Shown in pieces: positions 1-9,118 of a stretch of 64,000 bases of DNA. The notes below the pieces were generated by a model that made no database searches, was not told the origin of the DNA, and saw nothing but the letters and a program-made list of their open reading frames with translations. Origin of the DNA: Photobacterium damselae. Its GTDB lineage: Bacteria > Pseudomonadota > Gammaproteobacteria > Enterobacterales > Vibrionaceae. The stretch is taken from positions 124,001 through 188,000 of the forward strand of contig NZ_PYOG01000003.1 in NCBI RefSeq assembly GCF_003026815.1, given 5' to 3'. The position numbers were made by a program, and so were the translations under genes. Numbering within the stretch: position 1 is the stretch's first letter; each line of letters opens with the position of its first letter.

Positions 1-1
1 A

Positions 2-409
2 TGGATAGAGAGTAAGCAGTTTACTTTAGTCGGTTTCGATATTGATAAATTTAAGTCTATCAATGATACCTATGGTCATATTGCTGGTGATGAAGCATTA
101 ATACATGTCACACAACTTGTGCAAGGCTTACTCCAAAAACATGAGCAACTTTACCGCTTAGGTGGTGATGAATTTGCCATATTAATGCCAGAGACCGACA
201 CAACAAAAATTTATGAAGTATTAAATAGAGTGCGCTCTGCCGTTGAGCACTCACCTTTGATATATCAAGGAGCTAAAATTTACTGCACCTTGAGTATTGG
301 GGCAGTGGTACATTCCAACCAAGAAGCCGAAGCTTTGATTTATCAATCAGATCTTCAAATGTATAAAAGCAAACAGCAAGGTCGAAATCGTATTTCAATT
401 ACGTATTAA
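2..409 (+). CDS. Diguanylate cyclase (GGDEF domain), 3' end only
   Basis: The reading frame is open from the window edge, so the N-terminal sensor part is missing; 135 residues remain. They cover almost a whole GGDEF domain, which makes c-di-GMP from two GTP. The metal/substrate segment DIDKFKSINDTYGH and the signature RLGGDEFAIL are both intact, so the domain looks catalytically competent. The residues that would form the inhibitory RxxD site, five residues before the signature, are not RxxD, which suggests no classical product inhibition. The gene ends at a hairpin terminator shared with the convergent chitinase. Confidence 0.9.
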   Translation, partial: WIESKQFTLVGFDIDKFKSINDTYGHIAGDEALIHVTQLVQGLLQKHEQLYRLGGDEFAILMPETDTTKIYEVLNRVRSAVEHSPLIYQGAKIYCTLSIGAVVHSNQEAEALIYQSDLQMYKSKQQGRNRISITY

Positions 410-416
410 TCTGCGA

Positions 417-452
417 AAAAAAGCCACACTTCAATTTGATTGTGGCTTTTTT
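417..452. terminator. Bidirectional intrinsic terminator
   Basis: A 10-bp stem AAAAGCCACA/TGTGGCTTTT has an A-tract on the left and a T-tract on the right. It can end both the GGDEF gene and the convergent GH19 chitinase gene. Confidence 0.85.
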
Positions 453-486
453 AGTTACTTATTTAAAATGAGTTACTGATTTCAAA

Positions 487-2175
487 TTAAATCACTTTCC
501 ATGGGTCACCTTTATCCGGCTGATTTCCCTGACTCCACCACTTCGCTTGATAACTTTTTCCATTATAAGAAACTTTATCGCCACCAACGTATACATTTGA
601 TGAATCCCAAGTCGGTAGCATGGTTGTTGGCGGTTCAGATGGATCTGTCGGAGGCACAACTACTGGTGGTTCAGGATCTGTTGGGCCAGTATCGTCACCT
701 GAAATATCTTTTATGTATTTCCATGGGCCACCAGCATCAGGTCTATCGCCTTGGGTCCACCATTTGGCTTGATACAATTTGCCATTATGGCTAACTTCAT
801 TACCACCGACGTAAACTTTACTAGCCTCCCATGCAGGTACAGTTGAAACCGGAGGATCCGTTGGATCGGTTGTTCCACCACCATTCCCATCACCGCCATC
901 AATTTTATCTACTATGCGAACCGCTGGCCAATTTGCATGAGAACCATAAAAGTTTGTCACACACTTCTCATAATCACCTGGCGTAAGTGCAGAATATGCT
1001 GTTTGATAACCGACTAGCTCACACTCAAAAGAGACACCGCCTGGGCGATCTGAGTGATATTTCCAGCTCGCTTCCCAGTTAGTATAAAGCACATCTTTAG
1101 CGCCATTTAAATTGATGCTGCCATAAGGTGTTTGCTGCCAGCAGGTATTTTTTTCATCTGATTCAATTGGAATTTGATAATGAGATGATAAACCTTCCCA
1201 ATAGCGAATACGGTTAACAGGTTGTCCTTTGTCTTTATTCTGTTCACCACACTCAATACCGCCATTTATCACATTAATGGTAGTACCAAAACCGTAACCT
1301 ATACCTGCATCTAACTCGCGCTCAGACGGTACCCATGTGCGATCAATAACATGAAGCATGGCCGGTTTTGGAGCTTGAGGGGTTAAAAAGAACCAAATTG
1401 CTGAGGCTAAATTTAACCAAGAATCAGCAACTAAAGCAGGATTTTTCAGTAAGACAGTCGCATCACCATCAAACATCACTTCAGAAAATGCGCCATAATT
1501 AAAATGATAAGAAAGTTGTTTTGCGCCACGTCCAAAGTAGCCCTGTCCCTTCTCACAAGGCCAACGTTTATTTTGCCAATCATTTTGACCACATCCCGTC
1601 GTGTAACCTTCTTGGCCTTCAGACCAACCCATTTCACGGACATGGACAAGGGCTTGTTGCCACTCTTCAAGACCAAGAGGATTATCCCACGCATTATCTT
1701 TACCGATATGCCCCCCAGTTTCCTGAGCAAAATGAGCAAAGGCGGTCACAATAGACTTTTTACAAATAGCATCCGAATCTCGTCCATCAGTGTACTCACC
1801 ACAAAATGCAGGGAACTTACCAATTGCACGTAAGAATCGAGTATAAGTATATTCAGGAGCCGCCATCCCAGTTAAAAAGTCCCACTCATACTCAGGGAAA
1901 ACACGTTCAGCTCTTTTTACGTTATCTGGATTCGAATCGAGCCCTGGCAGAATCGCCTCAACCACTTTATTAGAAGTCGTCTGTAGTGCCTTCGCCCAAA
2001 CGGCGTACATTGGATCGGCTGTTTTACTCTCTTCTGCCGCCTGTATATCAGCTTTTGGAATAATATACCCACCAGGATTTTCAGGATCTGGCTCTATTGT
2101 CAAAGCTTGAGTTGATAGGGAACCTAAGATTAATGCACTAGAGATCACACACGCTATTGGTCTTAATTTGCTCAT
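487..2175 (-). CDS. Secreted GH19 (class I-type) chitinase with two C-terminal chitin-binding modules
   Basis: This 562-residue enzyme hydrolyses chitin beta-1,4 links by the inverting GH19 mechanism. Residues 1-24 are a Sec signal peptide ending near TQA. The catalytic domain carries HFAQETGGH, with the presumed acid Glu, and YFGRGAKQLSYHFNYG, the GH19 substrate-cleft signature. A Gly/Thr/Pro/Asp-rich linker then leads to two CBM5/12 (ChtBD3) repeats, each with W(D/E)(A/S)S..VYVGG and Y(Q)AKWW(T/S)QG. The start is supported by AAGGAAAC just upstream. It is monocistronic. The same CBM type recurs on the GH18 chitinase at 31-33 kb, so the two enzymes probably work together on extracellular chitin. 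Confidence 0.93.
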   Translation of the reverse strand: MSKLRPIACVISSALILGSLSTQALTIEPDPENPGGYIIPKADIQAAEESKTADPMYAVWAKALQTTSNKVVEAILPGLDSNPDNVKRAERVFPEYEWDFLTGMAAPEYTYTRFLRAIGKFPAFCGEYTDGRDSDAICKKSIVTAFAHFAQETGGHIGKDNAWDNPLGLEEWQQALVHVREMGWSEGQEGYTTGCGQNDWQNKRWPCEKGQGYFGRGAKQLSYHFNYGAFSEVMFDGDATVLLKNPALVADSWLNLASAIWFFLTPQAPKPAMLHVIDRTWVPSERELDAGIGYGFGTTINVINGGIECGEQNKDKGQPVNRIRYWEGLSSHYQIPIESDEKNTCWQQTPYGSINLNGAKDVLYTNWEASWKYHSDRPGGVSFECELVGYQTAYSALTPGDYEKCVTNFYGSHANWPAVRIVDKIDGGDGNGGGTTDPTDPPVSTVPAWEASKVYVGGNEVSHNGKLYQAKWWTQGDRPDAGGPWKYIKDISGDDTGPTDPEPPVVVPPTDPSEPPTTMLPTWDSSNVYVGGDKVSYNGKSYQAKWWSQGNQPDKGDPWKVI

Positions 2176-2457
2176 AATGTTTCCTTGTATTAGGAGTACT
2201 TTTTTATTTGAGTAAATTTATAGAGCTGAAATACCACAAGCACAATTTTGCCCTTTGTTATTCTGGATCAACCTCAATATTTAGTAACATAATCATTACA
2301 AGCTTGCATGAAAATCCCACATCGAAATGTTCTATCTTATGCATAATCTTCTTTATTTATCATTTCACAACAATAGAAAACCCACCATATTGTTCTAAAT
2401 TTAAATAAGTCGTTAACAATATTTTGCCGAATGCGTTGACCTAAGACAGGAGTCAAT

Positions 2458-2781
2458 ATGAGATCTTATCTATCCATCTTCATTCCATTATGCTTTTTCT
2501 TCTCAAATGTTGTTATTGCAGATATAGACCAAAGCCAATTTACTGTTGGTCAGCAAAAAGCAGCGGTCTGTATGACCTGTCATGGGGCAGACGGCATTTC
2601 AACTATTGATACCTACCCCAATCTTAAAAATCAAAAAATTCAATATATGGTGGCGGCACTTAAAGCCTATCAAGAAAAACAACGAACAGGAGGCCTTGCT
2701 ATTTTAATGCATGCCCAAGCGGATGCCCTTAGTGAGCAAGATATGCTGGATATCTCATACTACTTTCATTACGCCAAATAG
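2458..2781 (+). CDS. Small periplasmic c-type cytochrome (monoheme)
   Basis: 107 residues with a Sec signal peptide (about 1-21, ending VIADID) and one CMTCHG heme-c motif. A later Met (about residue 82) may be the sixth iron ligand. The size and fold match class I cytochromes of the c4/c5 or c553 kind. AGGAG precedes the ATG. It lies 35 bp upstream of ccoN in the same direction and is the first gene of the operon. It could be a dedicated electron donor to the oxidase, or it could replace a normal subunit; that role is inferred from position. No separate ccoQ-like gene is present in the operon. Confidence 0.88.
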   Translation: MRSYLSIFIPLCFFFSNVVIADIDQSQFTVGQQKAAVCMTCHGADGISTIDTYPNLKNQKIQYMVAALKAYQEKQRTGGLAILMHAQADALSEQDMLDISYYFHYAK

Positions 2782-2816
2782 CCCCATCGCACAATCTTTA
2801 TTCTTTAGGAGGGAAG

Positions 2817-4229
2817 ATGGATACGACTCACTATGATACAAAAGTTGTTCGATATTTTATTATCAGCAGCCTCGCATGGGGAGTCATTGCCATGTTAATT
2901 GGCGTACTTCTTGCGGCACAACTCTATTGGCCAGCCTTAAATTTTAACTCTGAATACATTCAATTTGGTCGTTTACGTCCACTTCATACTAATGGCGTTA
3001 TTTTTGGTTTTACTGTTAATTTGTTAATGGCGACATCACTCTATATTGTGCAAAAAACCTGTCGAGTCCCGCTGTTTAATCACAGCCTATCATGGTTTGT
3101 CTTTTGGGGCTGGCAGTTAATCTTAGTCTTAGCGCTTATCACGCTTCCTCTAGGCTTTACCACCTCAAAAGAATATGCAGAGCTAGAATGGCCTATTGAT
3201 ATCCTCATTGCTGTAGTCTGGGTCATGTACGCTATTTTATTTTTCATGACCATCGCGCGCCGCCAAGAACCTCATATTTTTGTCGCTAACTGGTTTTTTG
3301 GTGCGTTTATTATTGTTATTGCCATGATCTTTGTCGTCAACAACCTTGAGCTTCCAGTTTCTATGTGGAAGTCATACTCTGTCTATGCTGGTGCGCAAGA
3401 TGCCATCGTACAATGGTGGTGGGGGCATAATGCGGTCGGTTTTCTATTAACCGCAGGTGTCATCGGCATGAACTACTATTTTATTCCCAAAGTCTCTGAG
3501 CGGCCGATTTACTCATATCGCTTATCTGTGGTGCATTTTTGGGGATTAGTCGGATTTTATACTTGGGCAGGAACCCATCACCTTATTTATTCATCGGTAC
3601 CAGATTGGGTACAAAATGTCGGTATTATCATGTCCCTCATATTGTGGTTACCTTCTTGGAGTGGCGCTTTTAATAGCTTTATGACCCTACTATCGAATAA
3701 AGAAAAACTAAAGCATGATTACATTATGTGGTTCTTCTTTTCTGCTATTGCTTATTATTGTCTTGCTACCTTTGAAGGCCCATTATTGGCTATCCGCTGG
3801 TTTAATATGATTGCTCATAATACCGACTGGGTTATTGGTCACGTCCATTCTGGCGCGTTAGGTTGGGTGGGAATGTCTGCCATTGCGGTTTTTTACTATT
3901 TTATTCCACGACTTTGGCAGCGAGATTACATCTGGTCGAATCGGTTGGTTAAATGGCATTTTTGGCTGGCTCACCTCGGTATCGCACTTTATGCCATTGC
4001 TCTTTGGATTGCAGGAATTGGCGAAGGTTACATGTGGCTTAAACAAGAGCCGAATGGAGCACTAAGTTACAGTTTTGTTGAGGTGATGAATTTTAGTAAG
4101 CTTTGGCTGCTGATGAGATTTATTGGCGGAGCCCTCTTTGTTTTCGGTCTGCTATTAATGGTCTATAACCTCTATCGCACATTAACAGGCCCTAAATCTC
4201 GCCCTGTCTATGATAGTCAGGAGGCTTAA
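2817..4229 (+). CDS. ccoN: Cytochrome cbb3 oxidase subunit I (CcoN)
   Basis: The 470-residue catalytic subunit of a C-family heme-copper oxidase reduces O2 to water at the inner membrane. About 12 membrane helices are visible. The expected metal ligands are present: RPLHTNGVIFGF (low-spin heme), WWWGHNAVGF (CuB His), the following Tyr-rich GMNYYF (cross-linked Tyr), GTHHLIY (two CuB His), and GHVHSGALGW (heme ligands). Translation starts at ATG 2817 after AGGAGGGAAG. It is followed immediately by ccoO, whose RBS lies in the last codons of ccoN. Confidence 0.95.
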   Translation: MDTTHYDTKVVRYFIISSLAWGVIAMLIGVLLAAQLYWPALNFNSEYIQFGRLRPLHTNGVIFGFTVNLLMATSLYIVQKTCRVPLFNHSLSWFVFWGWQLILVLALITLPLGFTTSKEYAELEWPIDILIAVVWVMYAILFFMTIARRQEPHIFVANWFFGAFIIVIAMIFVVNNLELPVSMWKSYSVYAGAQDAIVQWWWGHNAVGFLLTAGVIGMNYYFIPKVSERPIYSYRLSVVHFWGLVGFYTWAGTHHLIYSSVPDWVQNVGIIMSLILWLPSWSGAFNSFMTLLSNKEKLKHDYIMWFFFSAIAYYCLATFEGPLLAIRWFNMIAHNTDWVIGHVHSGALGWVGMSAIAVFYYFIPRLWQRDYIWSNRLVKWHFWLAHLGIALYAIALWIAGIGEGYMWLKQEPNGALSYSFVEVMNFSKLWLLMRFIGGALFVFGLLLMVYNLYRTLTGPKSRPVYDSQEA

Positions 4230-4230
4230 C

Positions 4231-4830
4231 ATGGCAAAGTTAAACGCAGACTTTACTCAATCGGTTATCATTCTTATTCTATCAACCGTACTTGTCGCCA
4301 GCTTTTCTCTTCTAGTATGGGTAGTGCCTTTCTTTTTTAATACCGAACAACTAAAAGCAGAATCTACGGCTAAACCTTTAACCGTCCTCCAAGTTGCAGG
4401 CCGGGATATTTATATTAGTGAAGGCTGTCATACCTGCCATACCATGATGGTTCGCCCCTTACCTGCTGAGGTAATGCGTTACGGTAAATACAGCAAAGAA
4501 AGTGATGATATTTACGAACATCCTAATTTATGGGGATCAAAACGAACAGGCCCTGATCTTACTAATTTAGGCCGTAAGTACTCCGATCAATGGCATGCTA
4601 TCCACTTGGAAAATCCACGCCATGTTGTACCTAGTTCTATTATGCCCGCTTATCCTTGGCTATTTCATAAAACACTCTCGGGAGATGACATTGAAGCCAA
4701 GCTGCATGCACTGCAAACACTGGGAGTTCCTTACTCTGAGAATGAAATATCTCAAGCTCGTCTTGCAATTAAAGGTAAAACTCATGCTGAAGCATTAATT
4801 GCCTACCTACAAAGTCTCGGTGTTGAGTAA
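4231..4830 (+). CDS. ccoO: Cytochrome cbb3 oxidase subunit II (CcoO, monoheme)
   Basis: 199 residues from ATG 4231, chosen because AGGAGG lies directly before it; an upstream in-frame alternative would overlap ccoN. One N-terminal membrane anchor (about 10-32) holds a periplasmic monoheme cytochrome. The motif EGCHTCHTMMVRPLPAE is typical of CcoO. The segments around SKRTGPDLTNLGRKYSDQWH and PSSIMPAYPWLF, with the Met ligand, are also characteristic. It passes electrons from the P subunit or donor cytochromes to CcoN. It stops 10 bp before the ccoP start, with GGAG in between. Confidence 0.95.
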   Translation: MAKLNADFTQSVIILILSTVLVASFSLLVWVVPFFFNTEQLKAESTAKPLTVLQVAGRDIYISEGCHTCHTMMVRPLPAEVMRYGKYSKESDDIYEHPNLWGSKRTGPDLTNLGRKYSDQWHAIHLENPRHVVPSSIMPAYPWLFHKTLSGDDIEAKLHALQTLGVPYSENEISQARLAIKGKTHAEALIAYLQSLGVE

Positions 4831-4840
4831 GGAGTCGCTC

Positions 4841-7045
4841 ATGAATGCGTTTTGGAATACTTGGGTAATCACTTTAACCGTATTATTTCTCGCTATCATG
4901 GTCGGAGTTATTCTGTTCTATTGGCAAAAGCGTGCCAGTTCCGATCCACATAGAACTCTAGATACGTTCGATGGTATTCAAGAGAATGATGGTGCGGTTC
5001 CTAAACTCTTATTTATTGCGTACTTAATCTCTATCATCCTGACATTGGGATATTTTGTTCTCTATCCAGGTCTTGGTAACTGGCCTGGTCTTATGCATTG
5101 GAGTTCAACCAGCCAAGCAACTGTACCATCACAAACTACACTAGAAGCACAATATCAGAAGGCTAAACTTAACGCCGCTTCCCCTCTTGAGGAATTAAGT
5201 CAAAATGCAACTATCGTAAACACGGGCCAATCTTTATTTCAGACTCATTGTGCCGCTTGCCATGGCGATCAAGGCCAAGGACAAAAGCATTTTCCTAATC
5301 TTCTTGATAATTATTGGCTCTATGGCGGTACTGATCAGGACATATTGCACTCCATTAAGCAGGGGCGTAACGGCGTAATGGCAGGTTGGGAGAATATTTT
5401 AACATCAGAACAAATTACCCATGTTTCCCAATATATTGCCTCATTAGAACCTGAACGCGTAGTTAACGCCCCAGAAGTTAATTTTGAGTTAGGTTCGGCA
5501 ATTTACACTGAAAATTGTGTTGCTTGCCATGGTGAAAAAGCACAAGGAAATCCGATATTAGGAGCTCCAAATTTAACCGATAATATATGGCTGCATGGAG
5601 GCTCTATCGATGAAATAAAGCATACTATTCGCCAAGGCTTAAACAACGTTATGCCAGCATTCCAAAGCCAACTTAATTCACTTGAAATTTCAGCCATTGC
5701 AGCTTACGTTAAATATGAAAACAAGCTACACATTGAAAGAAAACAATCACTTGACCCAGAGTTGATTGCAAAAGGTCGGTATCTTGCTCTAGCAGGAGAT
5801 TGTATAGCTTGCCATACCAGTGAAGGCGGGCAACCTTTTGGTGGCGGACTCGGCTTTGTTACCCCATTTGGGACTTTATATTCAACCAATATTTCAACCC
5901 ACCCCGATTACGGCATCGGTGATTATACCTATCAAGACTTTTACGATTCTCTGCATAAAGGGAAAGGGAAAAATGGCTATCTTTATCCTGCAATGCCCTA
6001 CTCGTCTTATCAATACGTCACAGAAGAAGACACCAGAGCCATTTGGACTTATTTACAATCTATAGTCTCGGTTAATACGGTCAATACCGAAAACAAAATG
6101 ATTTTCCCAAGTAACATTCGTCTTGGGTTACTGGCTTGGAATATCGCATTTTTAGATACAAATCCGCTGGAATATCCAAGTTATCGTCCTGCTACATGGA
6201 AAAGAGGCAAATATCTCACCATGGGGTTAGGCCATTGCAGCGAATGCCATACACCACGAAATATTGCTCAAGCCCTAGAACCTAAAAAACTATTTCAAGG
6301 TAATTTAATCGATGGTTGGCAAGCCCCTGATATTACGGCTGAACAACTGTATGAAACAGGCTGGAATATCGTTTCTCTTACCGATTTTTTAAAAACTGGA
6401 CATTCAGAAAAAGGTACTGCATTTGGCGGAATGGCTGAGGTAGTTAAGAATAGTACCCGTCATTTAACGAGGCAAGATGTGGAAGCCATCGCTGAATATC
6501 TTATTGCTGGAGATAAATACAACGAAATAGAGCCCCATATTGTTCCCATTATTCCACCTGGATTTGGAGATTTAGCCAACCGCCCTGTAACTCAAACGAT
6601 CAATGAAATCGACGATTCACTTAACATTGCTTCTAATACCAAAACAGGCATTGAAACACTTGATATTCAAAACCATGAAGAAGCCATGTATAACCTTTAT
6701 GCTCAAACTTGTGGCGCATGTCATGGCCCTGATGGCAAAGGTCGTGCGGGTATCGCTCCTGCTTTGCTAAACAATGGCATCATTATGCATAAAGATCCTT
6801 ATGATACCATTGCCGTTGCCATTCGCGGATTAATGCCAAGTTATATGAATCGAGGCACTAATTTTATGCCAATGAGTAGCTTTAACACCGTTTTAAGTGA
6901 TGCTCAGTTGGCACAATTGCTCACTTTTGTTAGGAATCGATTAGGAGGACGCACCGTTATTATTACCGCCAAAGATGTCACAAATGTTCGTAAAGAACTC
7001 GAAAAATCAGGCTATATTGGTGCTATCCATCAACCTATGGAGTGA
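4841..7045 (+). CDS. ccoP: Cytochrome cbb3 oxidase subunit III (CcoP) fused to a triheme cytochrome: pentaheme CcoP
   Basis: 734 residues from ATG 4841 (RBS GGAG at 4831); ordinary CcoP has about 300. The N-terminal third is canonical CcoP: one or two membrane helices (about 8-28 and 48-70), then two cytochrome c domains with CAACHG at about residue 137 and CVACHG at about 226. A second block follows with CIACHT (about 321), CSECHT (about 466) and CGACHG (about 624). Its layout, including GKGRYLALAGDC-like and PAMPYSSYQYVTEED segments, resembles the triheme cytochrome subunit of membrane alcohol/gluconate dehydrogenases. This makes a covalent five-heme wire. The fusion is read straight through with no stop or frameshift. 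The gene is convergent with the TauE/SafE gene, with only 4 bp between the stops. Confidence 0.93.
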   Translation: MNAFWNTWVITLTVLFLAIMVGVILFYWQKRASSDPHRTLDTFDGIQENDGAVPKLLFIAYLISIILTLGYFVLYPGLGNWPGLMHWSSTSQATVPSQTTLEAQYQKAKLNAASPLEELSQNATIVNTGQSLFQTHCAACHGDQGQGQKHFPNLLDNYWLYGGTDQDILHSIKQGRNGVMAGWENILTSEQITHVSQYIASLEPERVVNAPEVNFELGSAIYTENCVACHGEKAQGNPILGAPNLTDNIWLHGGSIDEIKHTIRQGLNNVMPAFQSQLNSLEISAIAAYVKYENKLHIERKQSLDPELIAKGRYLALAGDCIACHTSEGGQPFGGGLGFVTPFGTLYSTNISTHPDYGIGDYTYQDFYDSLHKGKGKNGYLYPAMPYSSYQYVTEEDTRAIWTYLQSIVSVNTVNTENKMIFPSNIRLGLLAWNIAFLDTNPLEYPSYRPATWKRGKYLTMGLGHCSECHTPRNIAQALEPKKLFQGNLIDGWQAPDITAEQLYETGWNIVSLTDFLKTGHSEKGTAFGGMAEVVKNSTRHLTRQDVEAIAEYLIAGDKYNEIEPHIVPIIPPGFGDLANRPVTQTINEIDDSLNIASNTKTGIETLDIQNHEEAMYNLYAQTCGACHGPDGKGRAGIAPALLNNGIIMHKDPYDTIAVAIRGLMPSYMNRGTNFMPMSSFNTVLSDAQLAQLLTFVRNRLGGRTVIITAKDVTNVRKELEKSGYIGAIHQPME

Positions 7046-7049
7046 TTCA

Positions 7050-7781
7050 TCATAAAAAATGAAACAGATGCATTCCACGAGATAAAGAAACAAAAGCGGA
7101 GACAGAACATAGAATCAACACCGAGTTATGTACTAGACGTTTCTTTATTTTATGTCGAACTTGATATGCCAGTAGTGTTGCCATAATTGGAGCGGGTAAC
7201 AACAACACACTATTATGGAAATCTTGATAAGAGAAGTTGCCTGATAGATGCAGTGCAATCAGAGAAATAACTCCGGTTATGGCAAAGAAAGCGGCTAAAT
7301 TCGCACGGATTTTTTCAGGCTCTTCATTTTGTAGCAAAATCGCTAATGGTGGCCCACCAATTCCAGTCGCCGTTCCCATTACACCAGAAACAAAGCCAGC
7401 AATAAGCATATTGACGGGAGTTGGTGAAAGTTTCCATTTACCTAGGCTGAGCACAACAGCGATTAAAACCGTAACCCCAAGCATAATGGCCAATTGATCT
7501 GCCGTTACAATCATTAAAATATATGCCGCTAATACGGTTCCCGGTAACCGACCAATAAATGCAGAGAGCAACATTTTCGGTTCAAAATAGGCACGATACT
7601 GGTACCAAACAATCAGTGACATACTCATACCAAGAAAGATCACGGCACTTGGCATAAGTTGAGGTTCTAACACTAAAATAAATGGCCCCACCAGCACGCC
7701 CATACCAAACCCTATTGAGCTTTGAACGAAGCATCCTAATGTAAAAATGGCAAGGCACGCTAAAAATATTGATGAGTCCAT
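7050..7781 (-). CDS. TauE/SafE (TSUP) family membrane transporter
   Basis: 243 residues and about seven or eight hydrophobic helices, the usual TSUP size. The N-terminal repeat GCFVQSSIGFGMG and the internal repeat GVMGTATGIGGPP are the two paired family signatures. Members move sulfonates, sulfite, sulfoacetate or other small organic anions; the substrate here cannot be read from the sequence. It is transcribed alone, behind a terminator that separates it from the LysR gene upstream, although that LysR protein could regulate it. Confidence 0.88.
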   Translation of the reverse strand: MDSSIFLACLAIFTLGCFVQSSIGFGMGVLVGPFILVLEPQLMPSAVIFLGMSMSLIVWYQYRAYFEPKMLLSAFIGRLPGTVLAAYILMIVTADQLAIMLGVTVLIAVVLSLGKWKLSPTPVNMLIAGFVSGVMGTATGIGGPPLAILLQNEEPEKIRANLAAFFAITGVISLIALHLSGNFSYQDFHNSVLLLPAPIMATLLAYQVRHKIKKRLVHNSVLILCSVSAFVSLSRGMHLFHFL

Positions 7782-7862
7782 AAACCAAACTTAAATATCA
7801 TACAAATTATTTGAGTAATGGTATTTGAACATATTTGGTTTGATATTGTATATACAACAGAT

Positions 7863-7891
7863 AAAAAAATAGCCTCGGGCTAGGAGGCTGA
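7863..7891 (-). terminator. Intrinsic terminator (minus strand)
   Basis: Hairpin AGCCTC/GAGGCT with a 7-nt loop is followed on the minus strand by seven T residues. It lies about 150 bp past the LysR stop and 80 bp before the TauE/SafE start, so it separates the two units. Confidence 0.7.
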
Positions 7892-8037
7892 AATCAGAAG
7901 ACGATCGTCCAAAAAGTCGAATCCTATGACTTTCCGAGCGAAACAATGCGGGTTAATAATACTTAAAATACGGACGTTTCCGAGATACTCTGTTCATTTT
8001 TGCGTAAAAAGATCCGCAATAAATTTAAAATACGTTA

Positions 8038-8940
8038 TTACCGAAAAGCGTGTACATCTTTTAATTGCTCAACTAAATAAGCCACAGCATCGGGATGAGT
8101 AACATCTTTTCTTTGTGTCAAATGAAACTCCGTTTTATAGTCCGTATTGGGTATATCTAGCTTAATTAACTCCCCTCTTTGTACCCAAAGCTCTGCAAAA
8201 TGCTCGGGCAAATGACCAATGTAATCACTTGATAACAATAAAAGTGCGGTCATTTCCATATTTGAGGTATAGGCAAAAACTTCACAGCCAAAATCTCTCA
8301 CTGGTGTAATTTTATGCTCAGTAGCACGATCGACAATGGCATAACGCTTTAGGAAATCTAAAGTAAGTGGCTGTTTTTGCTTTAGAATAGGATGTTCGGC
8401 TCGACAATATAAAGATTGGTACTCACTAAAAATCTCAATGTATTCCAATCCATCACGACGAATTTCAGATGACGTAATAGCGATATCTAATTCTTTAGCC
8501 AGCAATAGCTCTTCAATTTTTAGTGTATCTTCAACTCGACTATCAATTTTTGCTAAAGGAAATTCTTGTCTTAACCGTTCTAAAGCACGCGTTAATAAAC
8601 AATCTGGATTTGTTACGACACAATCAATCATGGCAAAACGAATATAGCCTTGAGATTGCATTTGCAGCTCTTGAATATTGACTTCAAAATCACGGATATG
8701 AGTAAATAGAGTTTCAACAAACTGGTAGAACTTCTCGCCTTCAAGAGTTAGTTTAAATCCCTTACGTCCTCGCTGACATAAAGTCATACCAAGTTGACGT
8801 TCAAGGCTAGCCATATTAGTACTAATTGTGGACTGTTGAGTTCCTAATTTCTCTTGAGCTTGAGAAAATCCACCACAATCGACAATCACTTTAAATAAGT
8901 GCAGTACTTTTAAATCCAATTTATTAATATCTCTTACCAT
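8038..8940 (-). CDS. LysR-family transcriptional regulator
   Basis: 300 residues from the ATG at 8940. AGGT lies about nine bases upstream, whereas the ATG eight codons earlier has no visible Shine-Dalgarno sequence. The N-terminal winged helix-turn-helix (about 5-65) contains FSQAQEKLGTQQSTISTNMASLERQLG and a CQRGRKGFKLT wing. The remainder is the two-lobed periplasmic-binding-like effector domain. The HTH deviates from the common family consensus (SQ..STIS rather than SQ.AVS), resembling LysR proteins beside TauE/SafE or amino-acid genes. The target and the effector are unknown. It probably acts on the downstream permease or on itself. Confidence 0.88.
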   Translation of the reverse strand: MVRDINKLDLKVLHLFKVIVDCGGFSQAQEKLGTQQSTISTNMASLERQLGMTLCQRGRKGFKLTLEGEKFYQFVETLFTHIRDFEVNIQELQMQSQGYIRFAMIDCVVTNPDCLLTRALERLRQEFPLAKIDSRVEDTLKIEELLLAKELDIAITSSEIRRDGLEYIEIFSEYQSLYCRAEHPILKQKQPLTLDFLKRYAIVDRATEHKITPVRDFGCEVFAYTSNMEMTALLLLSSDYIGHLPEHFAELWVQRGELIKLDIPNTDYKTEFHLTQRKDVTHPDAVAYLVEQLKDVHAFR

Positions 8941-9063
8941 GGTTTTGTTACCTATAGTTCCCATGGAGATGCAAAATAATACTTTGCACAGAAAGTCTCA
9001 ACTAAATATATAAAATTAGTAACAAAAATTGAGAAAAAGAGGCAAAATGCATAGGAAATCAAC

Positions 9064-9096
9064 AAAAAACGCATTCATAATCTAAATGCGTTCTTT
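9064..9096 (-). terminator. Intrinsic terminator after the RNA helicase gene
   Basis: Stem AACGCATT/AATGCGTT, followed on the minus strand by six T residues, starts about 22 bp past the helicase stop codon. Confidence 0.8.
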
Positions 9097-9118
9097 GTAA
9101 TATAGTGGATGCTATTTA

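Noticed and set aside
711..902. Open frame on the minus strand inside the GH19 chitinase gene
   Set aside because: It lies in a shifted frame of a clearly coding gene, has no RBS, and encodes no recognisable domain.
2208..2408. A 66-codon frame upstream of the small cytochrome gene
   Set aside because: AT-rich, no RBS, composition unlike the neighbouring genes; treated as intergenic DNA.
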